From JANMOK01 sp031415055 (GTDB lineage Bacteria > Pseudomonadota > Alphaproteobacteria > Rhodobacterales > Rhodobacteraceae): DNA of 64,000 nt. Position 1 is the first letter of the stretch, and every line of letters begins with the position of its first letter. Shown piece after piece: positions 41,884-50,360 of this stretch. Below the pieces are notes generated by a model that did no database searches, was not told the origin of the DNA, and worked only from the letters and a program-made list of their open reading frames with translations. The DNA is taken from the NCBI GenBank assembly GCA_031415055.1, contig JANOQZ010000021.1, positions 124,001 through 188,000 on the forward strand, written 5' to 3'. Both the position numbers and the translations under genes were made by a program.

Positions 41884-42798
41884 ATGGAAACCAGCGCAGA
41901 AGGACTGAAGTTTCTCGAGCGCCATGAAGGCGTGGTCCTGAAGGCCTACCGCGATGTCGTCGGCGTCTGGACCATCGGTTGTGGCCTGACCGCCAAGTCC
42001 GGCGTCGTGAAGCCGCGTGCCGGTATGGCGATCACCCGCGAACATGCCAGTGAACTGCTGCAGCTGGCGCTGACCAGAAACTATGAAAAGGCAGTTCACG
42101 GTTGCATGCAGCGAGCGCTGCAACACGAATTCGATGCCGCCTTAAGTTTCCACTTCAACACCGGGGCGATCGGCCGCGCATCTTGGGTCCGAAGTTACCA
42201 GAAAGTCGATTGGCCGATGGTGCAGAAAAGACTTCTGCTTTGGGTCAAAGGCGGTGGCAGGGTGCTACCGGGCCTCCAGCGCCGAAGGCAGGAAGAATAT
42301 GCCCTGATGCGCCATGGGGCCTACACAGCCGCGGGCGATGTTCCGGACCGCCCGGGTGGTCCCTTATCCACCCTCGCGAGGATTGCCGCAGCCCTGACGC
42401 CGGAAGAGCTCCACCGCGTGCGCAAGGGATTTGCCACACTCGGATTTGATCCGGGCACCGATCTGCGCGGGATTGCCAGAAAGGCGGTTCTCGACTTCCA
42501 GATGGCCAACGACTTGGCGGTCGATGGCATCCTCGGCCGAGCAACGCTCTCGACCCTGCAGCGTGCGCTGGACGCGCGCTTGAAGACGGCAGCGGGAACC
42601 GGCGTCGCCGGTAGCGGCGCGATTGCTGAGGTCCCGCAGATCGACGAGTCCTTCGCCTCATTGTCCGGGTTCGGCTGGATCCTGCTCGGGATCGGCACTC
42701 TCTACCTGATCTTTCTCGCCTTTCACTATCGCGATGCCTTGGCTGCGCGAATCCAGACCATCCTGCCGCGTCTGGCGGCTTTCTTGAGGAGTTTTTGA
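41884..42798 (+). CDS. GH24 endolysin with peptidoglycan-binding domain and C-terminal membrane anchor
   Basis: Endolysin of 304 aa. The muramidase domain (residues about 4-150) has ERHEG with the catalytic Glu, then AYRDVVGVWTIGCGLT; the usual GYGHT is GCGLT here. A PG_binding_1 domain (about 175-235: RKAVLDFQMANDLAVDGILGRATLSTLQ) follows. After a short linker comes a hydrophobic helix (GWILLGIGTLYLIFLAF, about 260-277) and a basic amphipathic tail. There is no N-terminal signal, so it is probably membrane-held by its C-terminus until the holin acts. Start ATG 41884 is chosen over an upstream in-frame codon by homology. Confidence 0.85.
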   Translation: METSAEGLKFLERHEGVVLKAYRDVVGVWTIGCGLTAKSGVVKPRAGMAITREHASELLQLALTRNYEKAVHGCMQRALQHEFDAALSFHFNTGAIGRASWVRSYQKVDWPMVQKRLLLWVKGGGRVLPGLQRRRQEEYALMRHGAYTAAGDVPDRPGGPLSTLARIAAALTPEELHRVRKGFATLGFDPGTDLRGIARKAVLDFQMANDLAVDGILGRATLSTLQRALDARLKTAAGTGVAGSGAIAEVPQIDESFASLSGFGWILLGIGTLYLIFLAFHYRDALAARIQTILPRLAAFLRSF

Positions 42799-43112
42799 TG
42801 AAACTTACCCCCCCCCTCGCGGCCTTACTATTCTGGCTGTCGCTCATGTTAGCCGCACCGGTGTTCGCTCAAAGCGCCCTGCCTCAATGTGCAGACTTTG
42901 ACATGTTGGCCGACAAACTCCTTAGCGACTATGCCGAATCGCCACTCTGGATGGGTGGAACAGCGACAGGCGAGGCAATCGTCGTCACCGGCCAGGAGGA
43001 TGGTGGCAGTTTCACCATCATTGCCGTTCGGCCAGATGGCGTTGGTTGCATCGTTGCTGGCGGCTCGGGTTGGGAATTTTCCGAGACCGAGCCTGCTGAC
43101 GTGGAGGGTTAA
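42798..43112 (+). CDS. small exported phage protein in lysis cassette
   Basis: Protein of 104 aa with a clear signal peptide (LAALLFWLSLMLAAPVFAQ). The mature part has three Cys residues and a VVTGQEDGGSFTIIAVRPDGVGC stretch. No spanin lipobox or coiled coil is visible, so it is not a typical spanin. Position between endolysin and holin suggests a lysis-associated periplasmic factor. ATG 42798 overlaps the endolysin stop. Confidence 0.65.
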   Translation: MKLTPPLAALLFWLSLMLAAPVFAQSALPQCADFDMLADKLLSDYAESPLWMGGTATGEAIVVTGQEDGGSFTIIAVRPDGVGCIVAGGSGWEFSETEPADVEG

Positions 43113-43115
43113 GCC

Positions 43116-43625
43116 ATGGTCCCAGCTCTGATTGCCATTGCTGCTCAAGTCGGCGCACCGATGATCGAGAAAATCCTCGCGCGCAAGATTGGCGCCGCGG
43201 GTGCCAGCCTTGCGACCGATGTCATCACCAAGATCGCCACTCAAGCGGGCACGACACCCGACAGGTTGAACGACCTGGCTGCCTCGTCCCCCGAAGCGGT
43301 TGCAAAGGCCATCCGCGAAGTCGAGGCCATGTCGCCTGAATTGGTCGCGCTTTATGCGGCCGGACTTGAGGGGCAATTCGCGCTGCTTCAGGCGGAGATG
43401 GCCGAAGGCGGCTGGAAGAGTGCCTGGCGTCCGCTTGGCATGTATTTCGTGATCTTCCTTTGGGCCTGGCAGGTAGTGCTGCTGCACGTCGCCAACGCCA
43501 TTTGGAAGATCGCCCTGCCACCGATGCCTTGGGATCAGCTGATCTATTTCAGCGGCCTTTACATGGGCCTTTACATGGGAGGTCACACGATCAAGGACGT
43601 GGTCGCAAAAATGGTGGCCAAGTGA
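43116..43625 (+). CDS. 3TM-type phage holin
   Basis: Protein of 169 aa. The N-terminal half is amphipathic; two membrane segments are clear (about residues 107-128 WRPLGMYFVIFLWAWQVV, and 145-160 LIYFSGLYMGLYMGG) with a possible third near the N-terminus. This matches the 3TM holin family found next to endolysins in rhodobacterial phages. The stop overlaps the next start (GTGA). Confidence 0.75.
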   Translation: MVPALIAIAAQVGAPMIEKILARKIGAAGASLATDVITKIATQAGTTPDRLNDLAASSPEAVAKAIREVEAMSPELVALYAAGLEGQFALLQAEMAEGGWKSAWRPLGMYFVIFLWAWQVVLLHVANAIWKIALPPMPWDQLIYFSGLYMGLYMGGHTIKDVVAKMVAK

Positions 43626-43966
43626 CGCCAGCTGAAACCAACGTCGCCGACATCATAATGTGGGTGGTCGCTCTGTCGACCTTCTTCAGTTTCGGTTCTT
43701 TGATCTGGACCATCTTTTCCGGGCCGAGCCGAAAGAACGCCAACCGCATCGAGGCGATAGAGACACGCCTTGCCAATCTGGAGGCCAGTTTGCAAAGGCT
43801 GCGTGACCGGGTCGACGGTCTGCCCAATGCCGACATGATGCACCGGCTGGAGCTGTCTCTGGCGCGGATGGAGGGGCATATCGACCGGCTGGACGAGCGG
43901 CTGAAGCCGGTCGCGGCCATTTCGGAACGCATGCAGGAACTGTTGATCGAGCAAGGCCGGAAATGA
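43622..43966 (+). CDS. DUF2730 family phage protein
   Basis: Protein of 114 aa with one N-terminal transmembrane helix (IIMWVVALSTFFSFGSLIWTIF) and a long coiled coil (residues about 40-110), the DUF2730 layout seen before the terminase genes of Mu-like phages. Start GTG 43622 overlaps the holin stop. It is ATGA-coupled to the next gene. A lysis or head-gene-linked membrane role is assumed for the family. Confidence 0.75.
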   Translation: MTPAETNVADIIMWVVALSTFFSFGSLIWTIFSGPSRKNANRIEAIETRLANLEASLQRLRDRVDGLPNADMMHRLELSLARMEGHIDRLDERLKPVAAISERMQELLIEQGRK

Positions 43967-44268
43967 GCAAGGACATGGATACCCTGATCCGCGAGGACGC
44001 GCGGCTGATCATCCTCAAGGCGTTGTCCGAACAGGTGGATGAACGCCTGCATTCCGGCTACCTGGCCGAGGTGCTGTCGAGCTTCGGCATCGACCGCCCG
44101 CGTGAGTGGATCCACGGCGAACTGGACTGGCTGGCCGAGATGGGGGCGGTGACCCTGATCAAGCAGGGGTCCGTCGTCGTGTCCACCCTCACCGAGAAGG
44201 GCGCACGGCATCTACGGCGCGGCATCGTCATCGAGGGCATCAAGCGCCCCTCCCGTCCGGGAGAGTGA
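43963..44268 (+). CDS. Mu gp26-like phage protein (VpaChn25_0724 type)
   Basis: Protein of 101 aa with a winged-helix look: LIILKALSEQVDERLHSGYLAEVLSSFGIDRPREWIHGELDWLAEMGAV then a beta wing and a terminal helix. It is in the slot where Mu-like phages carry gp26, before gp27. GC is higher here than in neighbours. Confidence 0.75.
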   Translation: MSKDMDTLIREDARLIILKALSEQVDERLHSGYLAEVLSSFGIDRPREWIHGELDWLAEMGAVTLIKQGSVVVSTLTEKGARHLRRGIVIEGIKRPSRPGE

Positions 44269-44270
44269 CC

Positions 44271-44855
44271 ATGGCCATCGGGCGCGGCCGCCTGTCATCC
44301 TTTGATCTGTTGCCCCCCGAGGCGGACGCCATCGTGTCCTGGGCGGCGTCGGAGCTGTCGGACCGGGAAAAAACTCAGACTGACATCTATGCTGAATTCG
44401 TGTCCAAATGTCAGTCGCTGATGGCCGAACACCGGGGCGAGCTGGAATTCCGCATCCCGGCCTTCTCCAGCTTTAACCGCTACAGCGTCCGTCAGGCGCG
44501 CTTGTCCCGCCGCCTCGACCAGACACGCGACATCGTCGCCGTGCTGGCCGAAAAGCACGACGCCAAGGCCAGCGACGATCTGACCATCATCGCGGGTGAA
44601 ATGATCAAGGCCACCGTGCTGCATCTGCTGGGTGACGCCGCCGACGGCGTTCCTCCGAAAGAGCTGAAGGAACTGGCCGATGCTATGCGGTCGGCCCAGA
44701 CGGCACAGAACATGAGTTCCGACCGTAAAGCCAAGGACGACAAGAAGCTGGCTACCCAGATGGGTGCTGCGGTCGATGCCGTGGCCAAGGCCAAGGGCAT
44801 GACGGCCGAGACGGCCGAGGCGATCAAGGCGAAACTTCTCGGGGTGGCGATATGA
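44271..44855 (+). CDS. DUF3486 family protein, Mu gp27-like terminase small subunit
   Basis: Protein of 194 aa beginning with the family's GRGRLSSFDLLPPEADAIVSWAASEL block. A middle part FSSFNRYSVRQARLSRRLDQTRDI and a long helical C-terminus follow. Mu gp27 is considered the small terminase subunit for headful packaging. It lies upstream of a 58-aa ORF and the large subunit. Confidence 0.85.
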   Translation: MAIGRGRLSSFDLLPPEADAIVSWAASELSDREKTQTDIYAEFVSKCQSLMAEHRGELEFRIPAFSSFNRYSVRQARLSRRLDQTRDIVAVLAEKHDAKASDDLTIIAGEMIKATVLHLLGDAADGVPPKELKELADAMRSAQTAQNMSSDRKAKDDKKLATQMGAAVDAVAKAKGMTAETAEAIKAKLLGVAI

Positions 44856-45028
44856 ACGAGTCGATGGCCTGTGACCTCAAAAAGCTGGGCGACAAAGAGG
44901 GCATGTCCTACTGGCGGCTGGACCCGAGTGGACGAAAGCCGCCCAAGCGCATCACCAAACGCCAGTGGGAGCGCGGCAAAAACTACGTCACCCACCACCG
45001 TCCGATGAAATCGGACGCGGCAAAATGA
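44852..45028 (+). CDS. small basic phage protein between terminase genes
   Basis: Product of 58 aa rich in Lys and Arg (GRKPPKRITKRQWERGKNY). It overlaps gp27 by 4 bp and the large terminase by 4 bp (ATGA both). The couplings and GC3-rich codons make it credible. No family recognised. Confidence 0.55.
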   Translation: MNESMACDLKKLGDKEGMSYWRLDPSGRKPPKRITKRQWERGKNYVTHHRPMKSDAAK

Positions 45029-46680
45029 CCGCCCCCCTGTCCGCCGCCGAATGGGAGAAGGCCCGCGTTGACGCGATGGCCGCGATCCCGGATGTGATCG
45101 AGAAGGTGGGCTTGCCCGCCGTGCTGTTGCCCTATCAGCAGCGCGCGGTCAGCCTGCTGGACGGGGTTTGCCCGGTCCTGTTCATCGAGAAGTCGCGGCG
45201 GATCGGCCTGACCTGGGGGCTTGCGGCCTATGCTGTGCTGCGGGCCGGGCGACAGAAGACGGCCGGCGGCATGGACGTGATGTACATCTCCTACAGCCGC
45301 GAGATGACCCGCGAGTTCATCGACGCCTGTGCGATGTGGGCGCGCGCCTTCGACATCGCCGCCAGCGAGGCTGAAGAAACTCTGTTCGAGCAGGATGACG
45401 AGGACAAGGCGATCAACGCCTTCCGGATCAAGTTCGCCTCGGGCTTCGAGATCATGGCGCTGTCGTCCGCCCCGCGCGGGTTGCGCGGCAAGCAGGGCGT
45501 GGTGATCATCGACGAGGCGGCCTTCGTTGACGAGCTGGCGCAACTCCTGAAGGCCGCGCTGGCCTTCCTGATGTGGGGCGGCCAAGTGATCGTCTGTTCC
45601 ACCCATGATGGGGCGGAGAACGCCTTCAATGCGACGGTGCAGGACATTCTGGCGGGCCGCTCGAAATACGCCCATATGCGAATCGACTTCGACCAGGCGC
45701 TGCATGAGGGGCTTTACCAGCGTATCTGCCTAGTCACTGGCAAGGCCTGGTCGCCGCAGGCCGAGGCGGATTGGCGTGCGGAGATCGTCGCCTTTTATGG
45801 CGACGGCGCGGACGAAGAACTGTTCTGCGTCCCTTCCATGTCGTCCGGCGCTTGGCTGAACGCGCCATTGATCGAAGCACGCATGACAGCCGCCGCCCCT
45901 ATCCTGCGCCTCGAACTGCCACCGGACTATCTGCATCGCGCCAAATTCGATCAGGCTCAATTGCTGGCAACCTTCCTTGAGGAGTTGGAGCTGACACTGG
46001 CTGGGCTTGATCTTGACCCTCTCTACGCCGCTGGTTTTGACTTCGCCCGTGTCGCCGATCTGTCGGTCTTCGTTTTAATGGCCATTGAAAAGCAGTTAAA
46101 ACGCCGCGAGGCGCTGTCGGTCGAAATGCGCGGCGTGCCCGGCGAAGAACAGAAACTGATTATCAGCATGATCCTAAACGCGGTGCGTCACCGCTTGGTC
46201 GGCGCGGCGTTCGACGCCACTGGCATGGGCTGGATCGTCGCGGAGGATATGGGCCGCAAGTTCGGACTACGCGAAGACGACACGGGCGGTGGTCTGGTCT
46301 GGGCGATCAAATTCAGTCAGGAATGGTACCGCATCCACATGCCGCCGCTGAAGGCTGCATTCGAGGACGACACAATCGCCATTGCCAAGGATGCTGAACA
46401 CCTGTCGGACCTTCGCGCTGTGAAGGTCACGCGCGGGATCCCGATGGTGCCACCGACCCGTGAAGGCGAGAAAGGCAAGCGCCGCCACGGCGATTACGCC
46501 ATCGCGCTCGCTCTCGCCCATTTCGCAAGCCGGATGCGCTGGGTCGAATACGGCTATCAGGCTTCAAATTCTGGCCGGAACTTGGGCCAGAAGCAGCCCG
46601 ATCAACTGGATGACCAGCCCAGCGATGACCCGTCGTGGTGGCGACAGCCAATGGGCTCGCGGCTTCGCGGCAGTATCTGA
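45025..46680 (+). CDS. Mu gp28-like terminase large subunit
   Basis: Packaging ATPase/nuclease of 551 aa. The adenine-binding LPYQQRAVSLL (near residue 32), a Walker A-like EKSRRIGLTWG (near 53-63), Walker B VVIIDEAAFV (near 158) and coupling motif ICSTHDG (near 190) are followed by the RNase H-like nuclease part (GFDFARVADLSVFVLM near 340, FDATGMG near 400, HGDYAIALALA near 490 with the acidic residues). Start ATG 45025 is set by overlap and homology. Confidence 0.92.
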   Translation: MTAPLSAAEWEKARVDAMAAIPDVIEKVGLPAVLLPYQQRAVSLLDGVCPVLFIEKSRRIGLTWGLAAYAVLRAGRQKTAGGMDVMYISYSREMTREFIDACAMWARAFDIAASEAEETLFEQDDEDKAINAFRIKFASGFEIMALSSAPRGLRGKQGVVIIDEAAFVDELAQLLKAALAFLMWGGQVIVCSTHDGAENAFNATVQDILAGRSKYAHMRIDFDQALHEGLYQRICLVTGKAWSPQAEADWRAEIVAFYGDGADEELFCVPSMSSGAWLNAPLIEARMTAAAPILRLELPPDYLHRAKFDQAQLLATFLEELELTLAGLDLDPLYAAGFDFARVADLSVFVLMAIEKQLKRREALSVEMRGVPGEEQKLIISMILNAVRHRLVGAAFDATGMGWIVAEDMGRKFGLREDDTGGGLVWAIKFSQEWYRIHMPPLKAAFEDDTIAIAKDAEHLSDLRAVKVTRGIPMVPPTREGEKGKRRHGDYAIALALAHFASRMRWVEYGYQASNSGRNLGQKQPDQLDDQPSDDPSWWRQPMGSRLRGSI

Positions 46681-46707
46681 ACGATGGAATTTTGAAGGAA
46701 CCCTAAG

Positions 46708-48372
46708 ATGAAACCTGTATTGCTGGATCGCTGGGGACATCCGATCGACCGCAACCTTCTGACCGGGGAGGTGGCCGGACCGACAATCTCGGGCGTACGT
46801 TCGCCCCTCACGTCTTATCCGGGCGATGGTCTGAACCCGGCGCGCCTCGCCTCGATCCTGCGCGAGGCCGATGCGGGTGATCCGATCCGTTATCTGGAAC
46901 TTGCCGAAACCATCGAGGAGCGTGATCCCCACTACCTCGGTGTGCTCTCGACACGAAAGCGATCCGTCGCCCAGATCGCAATCACGGTCGAGGCAGCCAG
47001 CGAGGACAAGCGCGATGAAGAACAGGCGCAGATGGTGCGCGCCTGGCTCAAACGCGACGATCTGAGCGACGAGATATTCGACATCCTCGATTGTATCGGC
47101 AAAGGCTATTCCTTCACCGAGATCATCTGGGATTCGTCCGAAGGTGATCACTGGCCGAAATCACTGGAATGGCGCGACCCGCGCTGGTTCCGCTTTGAGC
47201 GGCACGATCTCGCGACCCCGCTGCAGTTGGACGCGAACGGTCAGGAAAAGCCGCTTGATGCGTTCAAGTTCATATTCGCAACGCTGAAGGCGAAATCCGG
47301 CCTGCCCGCCCGCGGCGGTCTCGCCCGCGTTGCCGCTTGGGGATACATGTTCAAGATGTATGCCCAACGTGACTGGGCGATCTTCACTCAGACCTATGGG
47401 CAACCAATCAGGCTTGGCAAATATGGATCGGGTGCCAGCGAAAAGGACAAGGAGACCCTGCTTCGGGCAGTGTCCAACATCGCGGGCGACTGCGCGGCCA
47501 TCATTCCGGAATCGATGATCATCGAATTCGTCGAGAGCAAAAGCATCAGCACGTCAAACGATCTTTACAAGTCACGCTCCGATTGGCTCGACCAGCAGAT
47601 TTCAAAAGCAGTTCTCGGCCAGACCGCCACCACCGACGCTATCGCCGGTGGCCATGCGGTTGGCCAAGAGCATCGGCAGGTGCAGGAAGATATCGAACGG
47701 GCCGACGCCCGTGCTTTGTCGGCGATCTTGAACCGCGACCTGATCCAGCCGTGGATACAGCTCAATTACGGGCCGCAAGCCGCCTATCCGCGCCTTAAGA
47801 TCGCGCGCGATGAACCCGAAGACCTGGCGGCGCTCGCCGCCTCGCTTGGCATGCTGGTGCCAATCGGGCTCAAGGTCAGCCAGAAGGAAATCCGTGATCG
47901 CTTCGGGCTGGCGGAACCGGAAGAGGGTGACGAGATTTTGGGGGCAGTACCGCCCGTTTCAGCCGCCCGCGATCCCGCTGGTGTGGGTGCAAGCGAAGAC
48001 CGTCCACCAAATACCCCGCCAAAATTAGTTAGATCAAAAGTTAAAAGGGGTAACGAGGTTTCGGGTAGTGAGATGGCTCTCCACCTTCAAGGCCCCTCTA
48101 CGGGCGTTTCTGTGGGCCTTTCTGTGGCTTCTGACCCGGTCGAGGATTTGGCCGACCGGATGCAGATCGAGGCGGCCGCGGCGATGGCCGACATGATTGG
48201 CACGATCGAGGCCATGTTTGCAGCCGCAGGATCGATGGAAGAGTTCCGAGAAATGCTGCTTGCGGGCTTTCCCGATGTCGATAGTACCGCACTGGCCGAA
48301 GTGCTGGCCAAAGGCTTGATCGCAGCCCATGCTGGTGGGCGCGCGGCGCTCGAGGACGAGAGCCTTGGCTGA
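46708..48372 (+). CDS. DUF935 portal protein (Mu gp29-like)
   Basis: Portal of 554 aa. Family features are ILREADAGDPIRYLELAETIEERDPHYLGVLSTRKRSV (residues about 50-87), GKGYSFTEIIWDSSEGDHWP (130-150) and GLARVAAWGYMFKMYAQRDWAIFTQTYGQPIRLGKYG. The last 120 residues contain a linker near 438-470 with AT-rich rare codons and a terminator-like hairpin in its DNA (see findings). The coding overlap with the next gene is 8 bp. Confidence 0.92.
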   Translation: MKPVLLDRWGHPIDRNLLTGEVAGPTISGVRSPLTSYPGDGLNPARLASILREADAGDPIRYLELAETIEERDPHYLGVLSTRKRSVAQIAITVEAASEDKRDEEQAQMVRAWLKRDDLSDEIFDILDCIGKGYSFTEIIWDSSEGDHWPKSLEWRDPRWFRFERHDLATPLQLDANGQEKPLDAFKFIFATLKAKSGLPARGGLARVAAWGYMFKMYAQRDWAIFTQTYGQPIRLGKYGSGASEKDKETLLRAVSNIAGDCAAIIPESMIIEFVESKSISTSNDLYKSRSDWLDQQISKAVLGQTATTDAIAGGHAVGQEHRQVQEDIERADARALSAILNRDLIQPWIQLNYGPQAAYPRLKIARDEPEDLAALAASLGMLVPIGLKVSQKEIRDRFGLAEPEEGDEILGAVPPVSAARDPAGVGASEDRPPNTPPKLVRSKVKRGNEVSGSEMALHLQGPSTGVSVGLSVASDPVEDLADRMQIEAAAAMADMIGTIEAMFAAAGSMEEFREMLLAGFPDVDSTALAEVLAKGLIAAHAGGRAALEDESLG

Positions 48373-49552
48373 TCCAAAACTGGCCGCAGTCTTCCGCCGC
48401 CCTTTCGCAGAAGCCCTCGCCGCCCTCCGGCTGCGTCTAGGAAACCGCGTGCCGACCACCAAATGGGACGACATCACCCGCGCAGCCCATGATCGTTCTT
48501 TCATGGTGGCAGGGGCGATCAAGGCCGATCTTCTCGCAGACTTGGCGTTGGCGGTTGACAAGATCGAGGCTGAAGGGATCAGCCTTGAAAAATTTCGCAA
48601 GGACTGGCGCGGCATTGTGGCCAAGCACGGCTGGCACGGCTGGACGGGTGAGGGAACAAAGAAGGGCGAGGCTTGGCGAACCCGCGTTATCTATACTACC
48701 AACATGAGCGTCTCCTATGCTGCCGGGCGCTATGCCCAGTTGAAAGAGGGAAATTTCGCTTATTGGATATATTTTCACGGCAACTCACTGGAACCCAGAC
48801 CCGTTCATCTGTCTTGGGACGGTCTGGCGCTGCCGCCAGACCACCCGTTCTGGGCGACCCATTATCCGCCAAACGATTGGGGCTGTTCCTGCTACGTGAT
48901 CGGAACCAACAGCCTAGCAGGCGTCAAAAGACTCGGCGGCGATCCCGAGAAGCAGCTGCCCGCCAACTGGCAGGCGAGTGATCCGCGCACCGGCGCGCCG
49001 GTTGGCATCGGCAAAGGCTGGGATTATGCGCCGGGTGCCAGCGTGGCCGAGACGATAACTGCATTGCGCAGCAAGCTCGACCAGCTGCCAGAACGGCCGT
49101 CGATTGATCTGATCCAGAGCTGGCTCAAATCCGAAGCCTTTGCCGAGTGGTACGCCAATCCGGTCGGCAACTGGCCGCTCGTCCGGATTCCAGCGTTGGA
49201 CGCCAAGCTGATCGGTGCCACGCGGCTGACGGCTGACCTCTCGCCAGAGACCGTGAATAAGCAGCTCCGCAAACATTTGGAGCTCAGCACTCGGGAATAC
49301 GCGCTTGCCCAAGGTGTGATCGACAACCCGAGCATTGTGGCGAGAGAAGGGGAGCACAACCTCATCTATGTCGCCGAAACACCGGAGGATCAAACGCAGG
49401 GTGGCTGGGTGATCGTCGTCAAGGCGACGATGACTGGCAATGGCTTGTTCGTGACAAGCTTTCGCCGATTCAGCCGCGAGGAAGCAGACCGGGCCCAAGC
49501 AATCAAACGCCTGCTCACCTTCGCCACGATAATCCGGAGCGCAAAAGAATGA
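48365..49552 (+). CDS. Mu gp30/F-like minor head protein with C-terminal PBECR-type nuclease domain
   Basis: Protein of 395 aa. The N-terminal half is the phage head morphogenesis family: AAHDRSFMVAGAIKADLLADL, then WRTRVIYTTNMSVSYAAGRYAQL and HPFWATHYPPNDWGCSCYV. The C-terminal 110 residues (about 280-390: LSPETVNKQLRKH, EYALAQGVIDNPSIVAREG, WVIVVKATMTGNGLFVTSFRRFS) match the phage-Barnase-EndoU-ColicinE5/D-RelE-like (PBECR) pattern fused to such proteins. Start TTG 48365 is chosen: GAGG lies 9 bp upstream and it overlaps the portal stop; an ATG at 48329 is the alternative. Confidence 0.87.
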   Translation: MADPKLAAVFRRPFAEALAALRLRLGNRVPTTKWDDITRAAHDRSFMVAGAIKADLLADLALAVDKIEAEGISLEKFRKDWRGIVAKHGWHGWTGEGTKKGEAWRTRVIYTTNMSVSYAAGRYAQLKEGNFAYWIYFHGNSLEPRPVHLSWDGLALPPDHPFWATHYPPNDWGCSCYVIGTNSLAGVKRLGGDPEKQLPANWQASDPRTGAPVGIGKGWDYAPGASVAETITALRSKLDQLPERPSIDLIQSWLKSEAFAEWYANPVGNWPLVRIPALDAKLIGATRLTADLSPETVNKQLRKHLELSTREYALAQGVIDNPSIVAREGEHNLIYVAETPEDQTQGGWVIVVKATMTGNGLFVTSFRRFSREEADRAQAIKRLLTFATIIRSAKE

Positions 49553-49687
49553 GGCGGCACCTGGGCCGCCCCGTGGACATTGCGCGGTGGGCTCCTCTGA
49601 CCACCGAAATAGTACCTTTGGACCCCAGGTCGGTCCTCAGCGGTTGCAAGGAGACTTTGCCGCAATGCCTTACCCAGAAAGATAGCC

Positions 49688-50212
49688 ATGATCACCTTTG
49701 AATTTAAGGACGAGGCGGTGCGCGCGGCACTGGCGCGTGTTGCCGCCAACATGACCAATCTGGAACCGCTCATGCGGGAGGTCGGCGATCAGTTAATAAG
49801 GACCACCAAACAGCGTTTCGGCCAAGGGGTCTCGCCGGAGGGCGTGCCTTGGGCACCGAAGTCGGTAACGACCCTGCAGGCATACCGAGCGCGCGGCGAC
49901 CGTTTGGACTTCCGCCCGCTCTTTGGCCCGAGTGGAGCCCTCACCAAAAAAATCGACATCGCCGTCGGACCAAACTGGGTCGAGATCGGCTCAAACCAAG
50001 AGTATGCGGCGGCGATGCAGTTTGGTGCGGCCAAGGGATCGCTCGGCCGGACCACCGGCGTGAGCAAGAATGGCCAACGCTTCACGGCGATCAGTCCGTG
50101 GGGCGACATTCCCGCCCGACCATTCTTGGGCATTTCCGACGAGGACCGCAGCGGCATCATTGCCATCGTTGATGACTGGATGATGCGGATCGGCGCGGAG
50201 AAATCGACTTGA
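49688..50212 (+). CDS. virion morphogenesis protein (Mu gpG-like)
   Basis: Protein of 174 aa. The family's QRFGQGVSPEGVPWAPKS block (near residues 42-60) and a C-terminal IPARPFLGISDEDRSGIIAIV segment are diagnostic of gpG-type tail-completion/virion morphogenesis proteins. A 135-bp gap precedes it with a GGCGGC..GGCCGCC stem right after the gp30-like stop and no gene. Confidence 0.88.
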   Translation: MITFEFKDEAVRAALARVAANMTNLEPLMREVGDQLIRTTKQRFGQGVSPEGVPWAPKSVTTLQAYRARGDRLDFRPLFGPSGALTKKIDIAVGPNWVEIGSNQEYAAAMQFGAAKGSLGRTTGVSKNGQRFTAISPWGDIPARPFLGISDEDRSGIIAIVDDWMMRIGAEKST

Positions 50213-50310
50213 AGCCCGTCGCACCCACCAGAATGATTGATTTGCAGCGCCAATCGGGGCAGGTTGTCAGCATTCCACTCCAGACTCTGCCACGTTATCA
50301 GCTTGCCGCC

Positions 50311-50333
50311 GCAAGGGCTTGCGGCTGTTTTCC
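50311..50333 (+). promoter_or_regulatory. candidate late-promoter element, copy 2
   Basis: GCAAGGGCTTGCGGCTG followed by TTTTCC, nearly identical to the element at 41811-41834. It contains a perfect 7-bp dyad CCGCAAG-GG-CTTGCGG (50309-50324) and ends 27 bp before the protease/scaffold start. It lies in the largest gap of the head module (148 bp), so a new transcript may start here. Confidence 0.5.
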
Positions 50334-50360
50334 GCAAATCAGACACGGCATCTTGCCAGC

